DNA from: Eopsaltria australis
Lineage: Eukaryota; Chordata; Aves; Passeriformes; Petroicidae
Direction of reading: 5' to 3'
DNA length: 64,000 bases
NCBI GenBank assembly: GCA_034509425.1
Contig: JAVTVJ010000230.1
Location: 620,001-684,000 of the forward strand
A program made the translations under genes and the position numbers. The stretch's first letter is position 1. Every line of letters starts with the position of its first letter. The notes below the pieces were generated by a model. That model saw only the letters and a program-made list of their open reading frames with translations. It did no database searches and was not told the DNA's origin. This document shows, in pieces, positions 26,046-39,000 of the stretch.

Positions 26046-26350
26046 CGGGCCCGGCGGCGGCGGGGGCGGGCGGCGCGCGTCGGGCGTCTGGTTGCTGAGC
26101 AGCGCGGCGCAGGCGGGCGGCGGCGCAGGCGGGCGCGGCGGGGCCGGGCCGCGCGCGGCGGGCGCGCTGCGGCCGGGCTGCGCGGCGATGTGGGAGAGGC
26201 TGGCGGCGCCAGCCCCGTCCGCGCCCCCGGCCGCGCTCCTCCGTCCCTCCTCGCCCGCGGGGCTGTCCCCTGCGGCTCCCGCTGCCCTGCGGGCCGGGCC
26301 CCGCGTTGCTGCTCGTGATCCCGGGCGGGCGGTGCGCTGCTGCTGCTGCC

Positions 26351-26472
26351 TGGCGGCTGCTCAGGATTATGCTGCCGCCTGCTGCAGCCAAGCTGGCGGT
26401 GCTGGTCTCGGGTGGCCGTGCTGTTCCTGGAGAACCAGATCCGTAGCTGGAGTGAGTCCCGCGGCAAGCTGG
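26351..26472 (+). CDS. HS2ST1: Heparan sulfate 2-O-sulfotransferase 1, exon 1 (frame disturbed)
   Basis: HS2ST1 is a Golgi type II membrane enzyme that transfers sulfate to the 2-O position of iduronate in heparan sulfate. Exon 1 encodes the short cytosolic tail and signal anchor. Here 26354-26410 reads RLLRIMLPP, then KLAVLVSG, in one frame. From 26412 another frame reads VAVLFLENQI...ESRGKLG, matching the family's membrane anchor and stem start. The expected MGLLRIM start is TGGCGGCTGCTCAGG here, so the first ATG is missing. About two bases are missing between the two blocks, and a compensated indel pair alters the residues after LENQI. No ATG lies in the second frame in this exon. The end at CTGG (26472) is inferred from homology, followed by GC instead of GT. 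Since the gene is essential, sequencing or assembly error in this GC-rich stretch is the likeliest cause. Identity is supported by the head-to-head position with SELENOF. Confidence 0.82.
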
Positions 26473-29400
26473 GCGGGAGCGGCGGCGGGCGTGGGCTGGG
26501 CGAGGCGGGGGCGGCAGCGCGGGGCCGGGAGGGGCATGGCGGTGGCTGGGAGCCCGGCGGGTGCCAAGCCCGCTGGCTCCTGCGTGCCGCCGTGTGACCC
26601 CAAGTGCTGCGGGACCTGGGATCGGTGTGCGGGCCGGCCGCTCTGCAGAACGGGCAGTCCGCGGCAGCCTTGGCCTCTGAGTTCGCTTGCTCTGCGAGAT
26701 CAGGAGACCTGTGAGAGGTCAGTGCTGGGAAGTCAAACGTGTCTGTGGTGTCTGAACGGGTTTTGTCAGAAGAGCCGCGGCCTGCCTGTTCTCCTCCGGC
26801 ACCTGGGAGGGAGGAGAGCGGCGGCCGTGGTGCCCGAACTGAGGCTGATTCTGCTGCTGCTGCAGAGAATTACCATCTTCTTCACATCTGCTTTCTAATT
26901 CAGACCTCTTACTAACGCTTGGCACTGCAATGGAAAGCACAGTGTAAGGAAACGAAAGCTGAAGATATTGCTCTTAATGACAAATGGGTAATTTGTTTAA
27001 CTCTCATTTAATGTAGGATTTTATTTTCTGCCTTTACTGAGTGTAGTTAGTGATTTCCTAGACTGTCACTGAACTGTATTTCAATGAATAGAGATGAACT
27101 AGAAATCTCTTGTGTAAAATTTCTTCTACTTTTCCTGCCTTAAAAGGGTATTTTTAGAGTAATATCTTCCTGGCAAGTAACATCTTAGTACTTTGTCTGT
27201 TGTGCATAAGGCTGCAGAACTTGTAAAGATTTTACGTTGCTTAATTAAGGGTTTCAAGGATGTGAAAAAACACCATTCTCAACCTAGTCTGTGGTGCCTA
27301 GGAGTTGTGAAAACAGAGCACTGAGACTTCTGGTGTATACAGGACTAGGAACTGGTTTGCAAACATTGTGGATTTGCTTTCTCATATTATTTGACTGTAC
27401 TAAGATATTTAGATTACTAACAATAGTTAATAGTATAAATTTAAGTTTGCACAAAGGAAAGTGCCCGTCGTGTTCCTTCTGGTGTTAAAATAGAAGTGAG
27501 TTTGAGTGACATGGGAAATTTAACAATGAGTTTTTAACAGAGGCCACATAACTTAGTGTTGAGCTGTGTGAATGCCATTGGGATTTTACTTCACAGCGTT
27601 TCTTTTCCACTTAACTCTCTCTGAACTGCGTATTAGAGATTAGGACCCTGGAAGTTGCAGTGGTTGACTGCTTTAGCTGAGGGAGGCTCTTACTCTGCAT
27701 ACTTTTCAGCTGAAAGTTCTTACCAGTTATAATCAAGGCATTTGTTTTGCAGGGTCTCAATAACTGTTAACAAACACTTGAAGAAGAAAATGAATGAAAT
27801 TGGAAGATAAAGCAAGCAAGTGTTGCAATAGTGCTGAAGGTTCAGTGGTATTTGGTGTGCATCTGCTTTAAAGTGGTTCATAGCCATGGCTTCGGTGCTT
27901 CTGTTGCTGACTGTGTGTGTTACTTTAGGGAAATCTACCTCCTGGCATGAAAAAAAATAACATAATGCATGTGAAAATAAAGAATTTTACTGGTAAAACT
28001 TCTTCCGCCTTAATGTATGTACAATGAACATGTTTAACTTACATATTTAGAGAATTAGAATTAAAGTACTGCTTTGGGACAAGAATCTAATTACTATCTT
28101 CTGCTGATTTTATTTCCTAAGGAGAAGGGAAAACTATTGTAAAGTTTCTTAAGAGTAAGATGGAAAGATCTGCTTTGTGTGCAACTTACTGGTGGCTCTC
28201 CAAAACCCATGGAAAGAAGGGGTAAAGAACTTTCTGCAGCAGCTTTGAACTCGGATTTCAGTTTTTAGTGTGAGAGTATGCTTTGTTAAAAAGCTTCTAG
28301 CTGTCTGAATGTCTCCCTTATCACATGTTTGGTATGTATTTTATGACTAGTAAATATTAAGATTCCATTACAGCTGTTTTTTACCTTCATGATTGGTTAG
28401 ATTTCTACTGAGCTGCATTATGGAAAATGATTTTCTCCAGATCAAAGTAATTAATTGACCTAATGCACTTGAATGCCAGTTTTTCTCCCTGCCCCCTAAA
28501 AGAATGGTGTGGGTGTGTGTGAAGTGATACTATGATTTGAGAGTACGGACAATGTAGCTCTTTTGGTGTTTCAGTTGTTGCATGGCGTTTGTGGGCTGGG
28601 TTTTGAGCTGTGCTATGTGTTTGCATTGATGTATCATATGAGAAACTGTCATCTTGGAAAGTTCTTGTAAGAGTTAGGCTTTGACTAGGAAAACCAAATG
28701 ACTTCAGATTTAATAGCAAAATAATTGTGCAGTGTTATCAGCAGTTCTGGAAATGTTCAACTGTACTTTCAGACAGAAAGGGCTTTATCCAATTCCTTCA
28801 CATATGAGCAACTCCAGATTCTATCGTGAGCAGTTGAGGGCCTTAATTTCAGTTGAATAACTTAAAATATCTTGCCTATAAGGTGAAATTGAAGCATGTT
28901 TCTGGGTGAAAAAAAAGAATGGGAACCTCTTTTTTTTTCTCTAAAACTATATATGGGTAAACTTGGTCAGCCTGGCAAACTTCTTAGTTGAGAAGTTGAG
29001 GACATGTAAACAAATAACCATCACAAATGCTACTGCTACTTTTTAAGACAAAATTGCTATGATCATTTTAAAGGGTATTTGTAAACCTGTGGTCTGTTTC
29101 ATATGAAAAATAACTTAATAATTAAAGAAATGTAAATCAAAGTATTAATTTTAACTTCTTTGCAGCTCTTTACAAATAACTTGTAGTGGTTAGATCACAA
29201 GCAGAATGCGAGCAATTTGAAATACTTTTTTTTGGTGAGATTTGTACCTACAGCTATTAATCTTTCATATTATTTTCAAGTTTTCATGATAAATTAGCAT
29301 TCTCTCCAGACTAAGCTGTCCCTAATTGCCAATGAGACCTTTAATGTTTTTATTTAAGCCTGGTGTAGGTACGTGCCCGTTAGCTCTAGGAGTACACAGC

Positions 29401-29605
29401 CCTAATAGAGAATATTGCTGATGAAAGGTAAATGTTGAGGTTTCACTGTTGTTCCTGGAACAGAACATAAGTAATGTCTGACTGTCCCTTTTGGGTTTTG
29501 GAAGCCTACTGAGTGCAGCTCTGCCTTTGGTATGAACTGAGCTAGCATTTAATATGTTTAAAGTGTACCCTGCCATCTCCTGCATTGCCATTAGTGTTTG
29601 TGGTG

Positions 29606-29631
29606 AGCTGGATCAAAAAAATGATCCAGCT
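29606..29631. repeat. Perfect inverted repeat, 10-bp arms
   Basis: AGCTGGATCA and TGATCCAGCT separated by six A. No flanking transposon structure is evident. Confidence 0.85.
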
Positions 29632-32218
29632 GGTTGTAATCCATCCCTACCTTCTCTTCCCTTCCAAGATTTTGTAATTTATTGGTGGGGAGAAGGAAGA
29701 GGGAAGTTCATATGTGTTCTAGTTCTTCTGTTAAAATAATTCTGTTTTACAACACCAAGCGCTAGAAGTGCTTGAGGTTTGGTCTGGGAGGTGGGAGAAG
29801 ACAGTGTCTTATTTGAGGATTGAAGTCTGTAGGATTGATGAGAGAAGGTGAGGATAGGAGATGGAGAAGGATTTCTCTTTTGTGGGGGGAGGAAAATTAA
29901 GTAATAATGCTACTTTCTATCAGTGACGTTTACATATTGCATTTGGAAGAAGTCAGTCTGAGAAACACGATGTACCATAACAGGGGAAGCAAGGATTGAA
30001 CGTGCTTCAGATCATGTTGACAAACTTCTTAGCTATAATGTGGGAGTGTTTCTTCTATTAAGTGATACACAAAATAATGGCTCATATCTGTTAATTCAGC
30101 ACCTTGAATTCAGTGTATAGAAGTCTGTAATTTTAAAGAAGCACTTCATGTTTTACTTTTTCAAATTTCTTTTGTTTAAAAATACTTAAATCATTTGAAA
30201 GGCTAAGGCTTTTTTCATTAGCCCAGGAAAGAAATTTTAATTAATGATTTATTGCCAGATTTAAAAAAAAAATAAGGTAGTTTCCTAGCATATGTGACCC
30301 TTGCTGGGGTAGTATCTTTCTAAGGACTGTGTGCCTAATAAACCACTGTTCCTTTGAAGTTAAAGGGTTTAACTTCCTGATGATTAAGTTTTATGCTTTA
30401 TGGAAATACTAGATTTTCTGCTTTTTCAGGATGATGAAATGATAGGCATTTCATGTTTCCTTTATTTAGAAATAAAAAGTCTCCTGTCACTAGGCCTGCC
30501 TGTTGCATGTTGTTGGAAAATCCCTCAGAAAACTTATTGTCTATTCTAATATAGCATGCATGGCTCCTTAGCATATTGTTATTTATAATTGAGCATTTAT
30601 GAAGAGGGACATTGAATATTTATAAAGAGGAGTTCGTGACTGTTGGCAGGTCTGGCCACACACAGCTATGCAAATAATTTCCTAGGTTTTGTATAAATAT
30701 TGCCCTGTTACCCAGTAATTATTGTTTGCTGCAGACTGGCCCAGGGCATTCCTTCAGAAGCTGTTTTATTGTATACTGGGTTTCCTGAAATAATAATTGT
30801 AATGCTTCTTCCTTGGTATGTCTCCATCCAGTGGAACTTTCTTCCACTTTGTCTTGCTGGTTTTATCATACCTTTTCGCTTGGTTCCCTCTTACCATTCC
30901 CTTTCACCGTGCCTCCAGTTGTCCCAGACAATTTCAGAATAAATTTTAAACTACTCCTGTGCTACCATTGTACTTCCCATTGAAAACTGTGATATTGAGC
31001 AATTGAATGAATTTTGTTCTACTTTTTATTTACGTTGTTGTTTGTGTTTTTTATGTTTCTTTATAACTTTTTGGGGAATAAATGTTGCAGTGTTTTGTTT
31101 CCTGTGAAATTGGTAATGGTCTGAACTTTGACTAGTACAGAACTGTGCACATCCCCAAGCACATACCAAGGCAGCTCAGACTTACTAATGGGTTCTGTGA
31201 CTTGAGCTCACCCCCTTTTGCTGGTACCCCAACAGCTGGTTCTAACAGTGGAAATAAGAGACAAAACTTTCTAAAATATCTTTCACCTTCTGAAAGGCTT
31301 CATGTGGGAAACTGCAGGCATCATGCTTTTTAACTTGGAGAATTGGTGATGTGCTCGGAGCTGTGCCTTTGCTTCTAATAGCAGATGCTGTGCTGAAGAG
31401 TTGTCTGGCAGGGGGATATTTTTGTTAGAGATATTTTGAGGGCAGTTCTGACAGATGAAGTGGACTTGAGAAATCAGATAAAGCACCTCCTGTCCCTCCC
31501 AGTCCCTCCAGCCATGGGCAGTGGATGAAGTAATCACCAGGTGAGGCACTTTATCTTTCTGGATTCTCCATTGAAAAGGGCCGGATTTAGGCCAGTACAT
31601 ATCTGTCTATGTTACTTAGTAAGGCACAAATTTAAGTTGAAGAGCATATAGAAGTACAATACCATCTTCCCTGGAAATCCTGGAAAAGAGATGTTTGCAG
31701 TCACCTCTTCAGGATAGAAAAGTGACAGTCAAAGGAATGTGACTACTGTGTTCTTCTTAATTGTGAATTAATGCAATCTTAAAAATTGGTCATGATAGCT
31801 ATGAGATAGCTTAGCTGTGAGTTCAAGGCTGACTACTTCAGGAGAAAGTGTTCAAAGGAGGTCTGCATCCTGTTCTTCCATATCATTGCTTTTTTACTTA
31901 GAAGATAGATTGTTATTTCAATAATGAAATAACTGGCAAGTTTTTGTATTGTGCTTAGCACTCTAGAAGGAAAAATCGTAACACTACTGGAAATCAGAAA
32001 AAACTACATTTGATGCCTTTATTTACTCTGTGCTAAAGTGACTAATACAACAGCATTGTGGCATGCCAGTGCTCACTTTGTTTTTCTTGACTGTTTTCTA
32101 CTTCTGAGCATGGCAAAAGTAAGTAAAATTCTCACATCTGCAATTTACCTCTGCAATCCAATGATTAGAAGTTCCTCTATCTTTTTTTTCCCTTAACTCT
32201 CACTGGAGGCTAGTATAT

Positions 32219-32793
32219 TGTATTGGGTCTGACTGGGGTAAAGCTCACAGGCCTTACACTGCTGTACTTTGCTTTGGTAGCTGGTGTTGATAACAGAGCA
32301 GTGTTTTGGCTACTGCCAAGCTGTGCTGTCCCTGTGACATTCCTTCCCCCCCACTGAAGGGGATGGGGGGGGCAAGATCCTGGGAGGGGACACCAGCAGG
32401 GCCAGCTGACCCCAGTCAGCCAAAGGGATATTCCATACCATATGACATCAGCTCAGATATATGAGGGAAGGAAGAGAGGAGGAGGCACTCAGGGCTGGCC
32501 CATGTTTGCCTCCTTGAACAACCACCACCCGTGCTGAAGCCCTGCTTCCCAGAAAGTGTCCGGACATTGCTGCTGATGGGAAGTAGAGATTGATCGTTTT
32601 CTCTTCTTGCTCTTGCGCGCGCAACTTTCAACTTGCTTGTTCTATTTTTTTTTTTTTCCCCACTATAATAAAACTGCCTTTACTCACCCTGATAGTCTTT
32701 TTCAATATTATCCTCTCCCCTCTCCCAGCGGGAGGGGGAGTGATAGAGTGACTGAGTGGGCACCTGGCCCCTGGCTGGGGTCAACCCACGACA
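32219..32793 (+). mobile_element. Solo LTR of an avian ERVL-type endogenous retrovirus
   Basis: A 575-bp unit starting TGTATTGGG and ending CCCACGACA, flanked on both sides by the 5-bp duplication TATAT (32214-32218 and 32794-32798). It has the layout of an LTR: CAAAGGGATATTCCATACC and TATGACATCA, a TATA-like ATATAT at 32457-32462, an AATAAA at 32667-32672, then a terminal segment ending GGCTGGGGTCAACCCACGACA. These strings recall ERVL LTRs widespread in birds. No internal retroviral genes accompany it, so it is a solo LTR left by recombination. Orientation is taken from the TATA-to-AATAAA order. It lies sense to HS2ST1. Confidence 0.88.
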
Positions 32794-32884
32794 TATATAT
32801 ATATACTCCCTATCCAAAAGAGACCTTATTAAACTACGTAAACCTTGGATTAAATATAACAGATGAAACCATTGCTTTCCAGTT

Positions 32885-33062
32885 TATCATGGTTGCCAGG
32901 GGAAGTTGTGGATGCCCCATACCTTGGAGTGTTTAAGGACAGGTTCAACGTCTCCAAGCAACCTGGTCTAGTGAAAGGTGTTCCTGCCCATAGTGGGGAT
33001 GTTGGCACTAAATGATCTTTGAAGTTTGAAGTCCCTTCCAGCCCAAGCCATTCTATGATTCC
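32885..33062 (+). mobile_element. CR1 LINE 3' end
   Basis: Plus-orientation CR1 tail: CCTTGGAGTGTTTAAGGACAGG, CCTGGTCTAGTG, GATCTTTGAAG, CCCTTCCAGCCCAAGCC, then the terminal CATTCTATGATTCCA. It is a short, 5'-truncated copy starting about 90 bp after the LTR. Confidence 0.9.
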
Positions 33063-36000
33063 ATATACACATGGAGTGAAATAAATTGTAGAATTTTTTT
33101 TTCTTCCTTATTTCAGAAAATGGACATATTTGAAGCTGGTTTTTTTTTTTTTCCTTGCATAGCTTTGTATTGCCCCTGGCTATTGAAGTTAGGGACATTT
33201 GAGCAGTTCATGAACTAGTAATTTCCATATCTACTGACTGGCAACCATGAGTCACTCACTGCTATACTTATTCTGGCCAGACTGGTCTTGTCTTATAATA
33301 ATAAGTGCCTTCCCTCAAATTCTTGCTTCTTCTTAGGAAATAGATGGCTTTTGCATATGGAATCATCCATGTATTATCACTTCAATGGATCAAAAGACAG
33401 TCTTTTTGTGTAATTGTGTGCAATCTGTAGTTTTTGTCACTTATCTAAAGTGTATTTAAACCTTGTCAAAGCAGTATTAAAATAGTGGTAAGAGCTTTGC
33501 TTGAAATCTGTTTATGTATCTGAAATACTAGCCTGGCAAGCATAATGAGAGTTCCATGCTGTAGAAAAATAGCTGAACTAGTACGTGTATTTGCATTATT
33601 TTTTCAACTGGAAATAAAAGACTGAGTGAAAGGACTCCAGTGTTGAGAGGCATGTGAAATTTGGCCAGCTGGCTACAGCCTTTCATAAATATGTACAGAC
33701 CCTTAGCTGCAGTCTGGAGGACAGGCAAGTGTCTTTTTCAAAACCCCAGCTTCACTTGGTGCTCAAGCCCATCCATTGTGTTGGAAGTGCCACTCCCCTG
33801 AAAACCTGTGGCTCTGTGAAGTTGTTGTGTTCAAAGCCCAGCATCTTGAGAACGGTGGCATTCAGAGAAGTCTTCATCCACTCAGAAGAGAAAAGCAAAC
33901 CTCTTTCCATGCTGGAATTGGCCCAGTTGGTTCTTTATTCACCGCCCAGCTCCTCGCCACTTGATCTTTTGAGTTCTGGAGAACTCAAGTCCTTCCATTT
34001 GACATTCCTATCAGTAATTGCCTGTATCAAAAGAACTGCTAATGCTGATTATAGTTGGTATGCCCAGGCACTTCCCTAAAGATATCAAATCTCGATACTC
34101 ATGGAAGCATTCCTTGCACACATATTTGTGTGGTTGTGTGTCGGGAATATGCTGACAATCAGGACATCAGTGTTACTGCAGAATGTGCCCATGAGTGTCA
34201 GGGACTGGTTTCATATTGAGTGTCTGTATGTTACCAAGGGATTATTTCTTTGCTATAGTTCAACTTTTTATGGCTGTAAATGAAGAGCATGCTTTCAGGT
34301 GTTGCTTGCAAATGTGTCTGCAGAAAACCCAACTGCATCCATGTGTCTTTTTATTGTCTCTAGTATTCAGCATATTATTGTTGTCCTTACTTTGCAATAT
34401 TCTTGTGTCATCATGGTTTGAATAACAGTGCTGCCATAATAATTATTATTCAAGCTTTCTGATAGTGATAAAATTCATTGTGAGTAGCTAGAAGTCTAGG
34501 GCAGTGAAAGAATTAATAAGATAATTAAATTACAAGAAGTATTTGGAAAGAACCTTTCTATCACTTCGGCCCAATCTTTTCCTTCCTTCTTGTCCGTTTT
34601 CTGTATCTGGTTAGAGTTTAAAATGACAGCTGACATCCTTTTTTTCATCAACTTGCTGTTTAATTCTGAATACTAATTTGTGTTGAAACATATGTAAAAC
34701 TTAAGTGCTGTTTTGATAAAACAGCTTTTGATGATTTTGAAGTGTTTATGCAAACCTTGTGCATAATTGCTGTAAAACTGTAAAGAGTGTGGGGATGGGT
34801 TCTTAGGTTCCTTAAAATGCATATATTCTCCATTTACTTCTGTAGTGGCTTTTCTCTCAGATGATCTTATTTTTTTCTTCTTTTTTCTAATATATATAAA
34901 AATACATAGGTGATAGTATGGATTATGTAAATTTATCATGTATATAATCCTGTGAAATATAAATATAAGCTGTGTATGTATTCCTCACCGTCATTGTCTA
35001 TATTTTCCAATGTTGTAATATAGGACTGATCTTTCTTGGTCAACAGATTGAAAGGCAGTATCATTTCATTTCGCTTTGAAAAAGGTGCAGAAAGACTGTT
35101 GAGAATATAAAGGAACTTGGAGGTATGAGAGCAGGACAGAGATTATGCTTATTTATCTCACTTTCTGAAAAGTGAAAGGGGAAATCCAGTTTAATTATCC
35201 TTTACCCCCTTGAAGCTTCTCCCTGCGTATCTTTCCACTTTCAGTATTTCTGTTATCTTTTTTCTGGATGTATTCTTGTTGAACATATTCATGATGACTG
35301 CATGAGTAGCATATCTGTATTTTCATTGAAATATTTGCATTTCTTAACATTAATTCTGTGGAGCGTTTGGGAGGAATAGAAGTCTCTTTTTGCAAGACAT
35401 GGAATTTGCAATGGGTTTTAATATACAAAACCTTAATCAACAATTGATTATCTTGTATTGGAGTTTATATTGATCATTCATTCTAAGCAAAGGATTTCAT
35501 TAATTCTAAGAAGGATGTAGAAATTTAGAGTAAAAGTCAAAAGATAGGATGTGAAAATGATAGAATCTTATTCTGATCTGTTAAGTAGACAAAAAATTGT
35601 CTCCAAATTAAACAAAGCACTAAGATTTTGGCTCCTTTAACGTTTGACAGACGTAAATTGGGGAGAAGATATTTTTTTGGACAATGTAATTTAAAAGTTT
35701 TTATTCTTTCAAGAAAAAGGGATTAATATTTACAAAAGCTGAATCCAGCCATGTCCTTCCATTTTGTGCAGTAAAACTAATATCTCTCAGGATTTTATTC
35801 CCATGCTGAAGGATAGAAGCACTGTACCCTGTCTCCTGACCAAAACACTCCTGAGCACAAGCGTATGATCACTTTCTGAAGATGTGGTTTTGTACCTGGC
35901 ACACAAAATAGCTTGTATGAGGATCTGTATTTTTTGAAACAAAGCCATAATGTCATGTTTTTGTATGTTGGTGTTGAATGAAGTGTTTCATTGGTAGAAT

Positions 36001-39000
36001 CCTATTTCAGCTGCACTCCCAGTGAGAACTTCAGAGCCAAGGTTTTTCAGCATCTCATTTGTCAGTAAACCTTCAGCAGTGTGCACTCTTAAAATGTGTG
36101 AAAAGATACTTTTCTGGCAAAATACCTACAATATAATAATGTTCTTGTTGCATTATCCTATGAACTGAGATGACCATAGCACTAAAATGCTTTCATGTAA
36201 TCCAATCAGTGCCTGTGGGAATATTGAATGTCTTACAGTTTGTCCCTCTTTTCTTTTTTTTTTTTCTTTTTTTTAAAATTTAAACCAAACAAAAGACCCT
36301 TACAAAGCCTTCCTCCTTATCTGAGAATAATTTAGCCTGTTTTAATAGATTTTTAGTCAGATTAGCTATTTTGCATTGTTTGTTGATTCTACCAACAAGG
36401 CAAGCTTTTGAAGATAAGTACCTAATAAATAGTTTGCTGTTTTATGGTGAAGCAATATCTTGCTGTCCAATTTGATGACTTCAAACTGGGTATAATGGAA
36501 TTGAACTGAGTATGTTTTTGAACTCCATTTCACTTAGAAAGATAGCATTTCAAGAGTAGATGTATATTTGCTGTTCGAAGTCTTCTTGTCATAAAAATGA
36601 CCTTTTGGTATATAAGCAATTAGTCGAATTTGGAATGATCTGTAATTTTATGGTCTTTCCATTTTTATTAAAACAAATATTTATTTTTAAATACTTCTGA
36701 GTGTCTCTCCCTTTACTGTCTACACTGTTAATCCAGTGTGCTAATTGCACTGCTGCTGTTGATTTGAGTGAGGGCAAAACTTGCTCTGGTTTTCTCAGAG
36801 CCTCTTCAGGTTTAAAGTTAACTTCAACAGGAATGTATTTAATATTTTGGTTTGATCAAGTTATAAAAAACACCCTGTAAAATTTCTGGCATACTTCTTG
36901 ATTTCTACCTGTAAACAAGGGCTTATAGTCTGTGTTGAATGTGGATGCAGTAGTCTAAGTATTTTCGGCTATAAGGAGTACCAGAATGCCTTACTTTCTA
37001 GTGGGCTAGTGCTATTTATTCTGTTCCTTGAACTACTCTACAAACATGCATTCTGAACCAAAAGCACAGGCTGAATGACCAGAAATACCTGCCTAAGCTT
37101 GCACTTAAACACAGCAGTGTTTATGACCTGTCATGTCTGGTACAATCTTGAATTTTATCTTTGAAACTATTCAATGGCCAAAGCAGTTAGGGTTATGTAA
37201 AACCTGCTACACAGAATTCAGTTGGAGCAGCTTTAATTAAAAAATTTTGCATTTTGAGGAAAGATTTTGGAATGGTTGATGAAGTAAAATTTCTACCCAT
37301 CGTGGAGGGGCATAAGAGGGCTGGAGAAGTCACAGATGAGCTACTGAAGTTAGCAGAGGCTGCATAGTGTTCTCCCAGCAGTGTGCCTGGCACTCTAGTA
37401 GGAGAGTATCACTCCAGTGATAGCCAGGGAAGTACTCAGAGCCGTACCCAACTCCTCCACCAGCAGGAATGAGCTCAGAGCAGGAAGTTAAAGCACTCGT
37501 GTTTTAAGTTGAGTTTAATGCTTTGGGCTTTGAGCTGCAGAGGTGGCATATGTTTGCTTCGGGACAGGAAGGGACAGCCATCCCTTCATCCAACCCAAAA
37601 AAAAAAAAAGGTACAGGATACTAGTCAGGCTTCTTGGTTATTTCTGAGACATGTTAAGTGAATTTGGCCTAAGGGCAAATTTATCTTGTGATCACATGGT
37701 CAGACATAGAGGAGAATATTAAAAATTAACTTCTAGAGAGGGTAAGAGAAGAAGAAAGGATGTGTATGTGAGGATCAGTGGAACTTTTGCATTTGTGAGT
37801 TATCCACAGTCTTTCTCATCCCAAAAAAAGCCAGTGAGTATTGGGGAATATGCTTATTTTCAAGGCTAGCTTCACTGTGGTTTAACACTCTGAAAATGTA
37901 CTTGCTTCTGATTCCTATTGCTTTGCCATTTACCCTCTACAATGCCATTAAACCGTTCTCTCCGTTCTGATGTGAATAGCAGCATAAAACTGAGGTGTTG
38001 TTTTAGTACAAAGAAATTATAACTCTAACAGCAAAACATTTAAATGTATCCTCTTCTGGTTTTCCTGTCTGTGCTTTCCAAACCATACTCTGAAAAATAT
38101 GGTTGCGATGACATGCTTGTGGGGACATTTTTCTAAACATTTGTGGTTGCTGGAGCAACCCAAAGCATTGTTTCTGCTGATTTTTATGTGCCTACTTAAG
38201 TGTGGCTGCATAGTGCAGATGGCAAGGCAGTCTTAATATGAGAATTAAGACATAGAAATAGATTATAAATTATTCACATATTGAATTTAAAGAAGAAAAA
38301 AAAATGTGTGAAGGAGGAATGAAGATACTGAAAGACATTTGGAGTTTTTTTCCTTGTTTTAATCCATAATGAAAAGCCCTTGGAAACTGAATTACTAAGG
38401 AGCATTAGTGGTGATTATGTGGAGGTTTTAAAGATGTGCACACCTTGGGGGTGGAAGCTTGTGTCAAGGTTGCAGTTGAAAGCACATATTGTTTTGCAAT
38501 AAGTAATGGTATGTAATAAATTTCTTAAACCGGTGCTATAAAGTATTCATACAAGATAGTTGTTTCAATGGAAATTATGAGAAAAGGTTTTAAATGTTAG
38601 ATAAGACTAAAATTTTAATTTTCAAGAATGAGTCTAGGAAAATAGTGAACTTTTTTTAGACTTGCTTCTCATTATATGTCTTAAAACAGTGTGGAAATAA
38701 AAATAACACATAATGTCCTTTTTAAGTATGAGAAAATCTGCTGAATATCTGACAACATGACACTTAAGGAACAAAATCTGTCAAGTATTCTTATAGCTGC
38801 AGGAATATGAAATAAAGTGATTGTTCCTACATCTCTTTTACTTAATATATATTAAGTACTTGCATGTAAATATAAACATGAGGTGGCATTCTAGAGATAA
38901 TTACTGTGCAAGAGAGACCTATATGAACATCCTCTCAGATAGCCAGGAATTGATTTAGATGAGTTTTCTGGTCTTGATGGAACTGCTTATCTACAAACTG

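Larger units (their letters stand above)
25238..26660. promoter_or_regulatory. CpG island and bidirectional SELENOF/HS2ST1 promoter
   Basis: An abrupt change from AT-rich to very GC- and CpG-rich DNA, covering the first exons of both divergent genes. About 890 bp separate the SELENOF ATG from the HS2ST1 coding start region. The interval contains several GC boxes of the GGGGCGGGGC type (near 25956, 25992 and 26034), four CCAAT boxes and no TATA box, as expected of a housekeeping promoter. Exact transcription start sites cannot be read from sequence. Confidence 0.9.

Noticed and set aside
25597..26467. Long minus-strand open frames of 264 and 281 residues in the CpG island
   Set aside because: They are rich in Ala, Arg, Pro and Gly, as expected from GC-rich DNA with few stop codons, and cover the promoter and antisense of HS2ST1 exon 1. 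No domain is recognisable.
25807..26898. Plus-strand open frame of 363 residues starting MGLCISHGP
   Set aside because: Compositional artefact of the same CpG island. It runs through the promoter and through HS2ST1 exon 1 in the wrong frame.
36250..36278. Long T-rich tract as a retroposon tail
   Set aside because: No element body or target duplication is recognisable on either side; simple repeat only.
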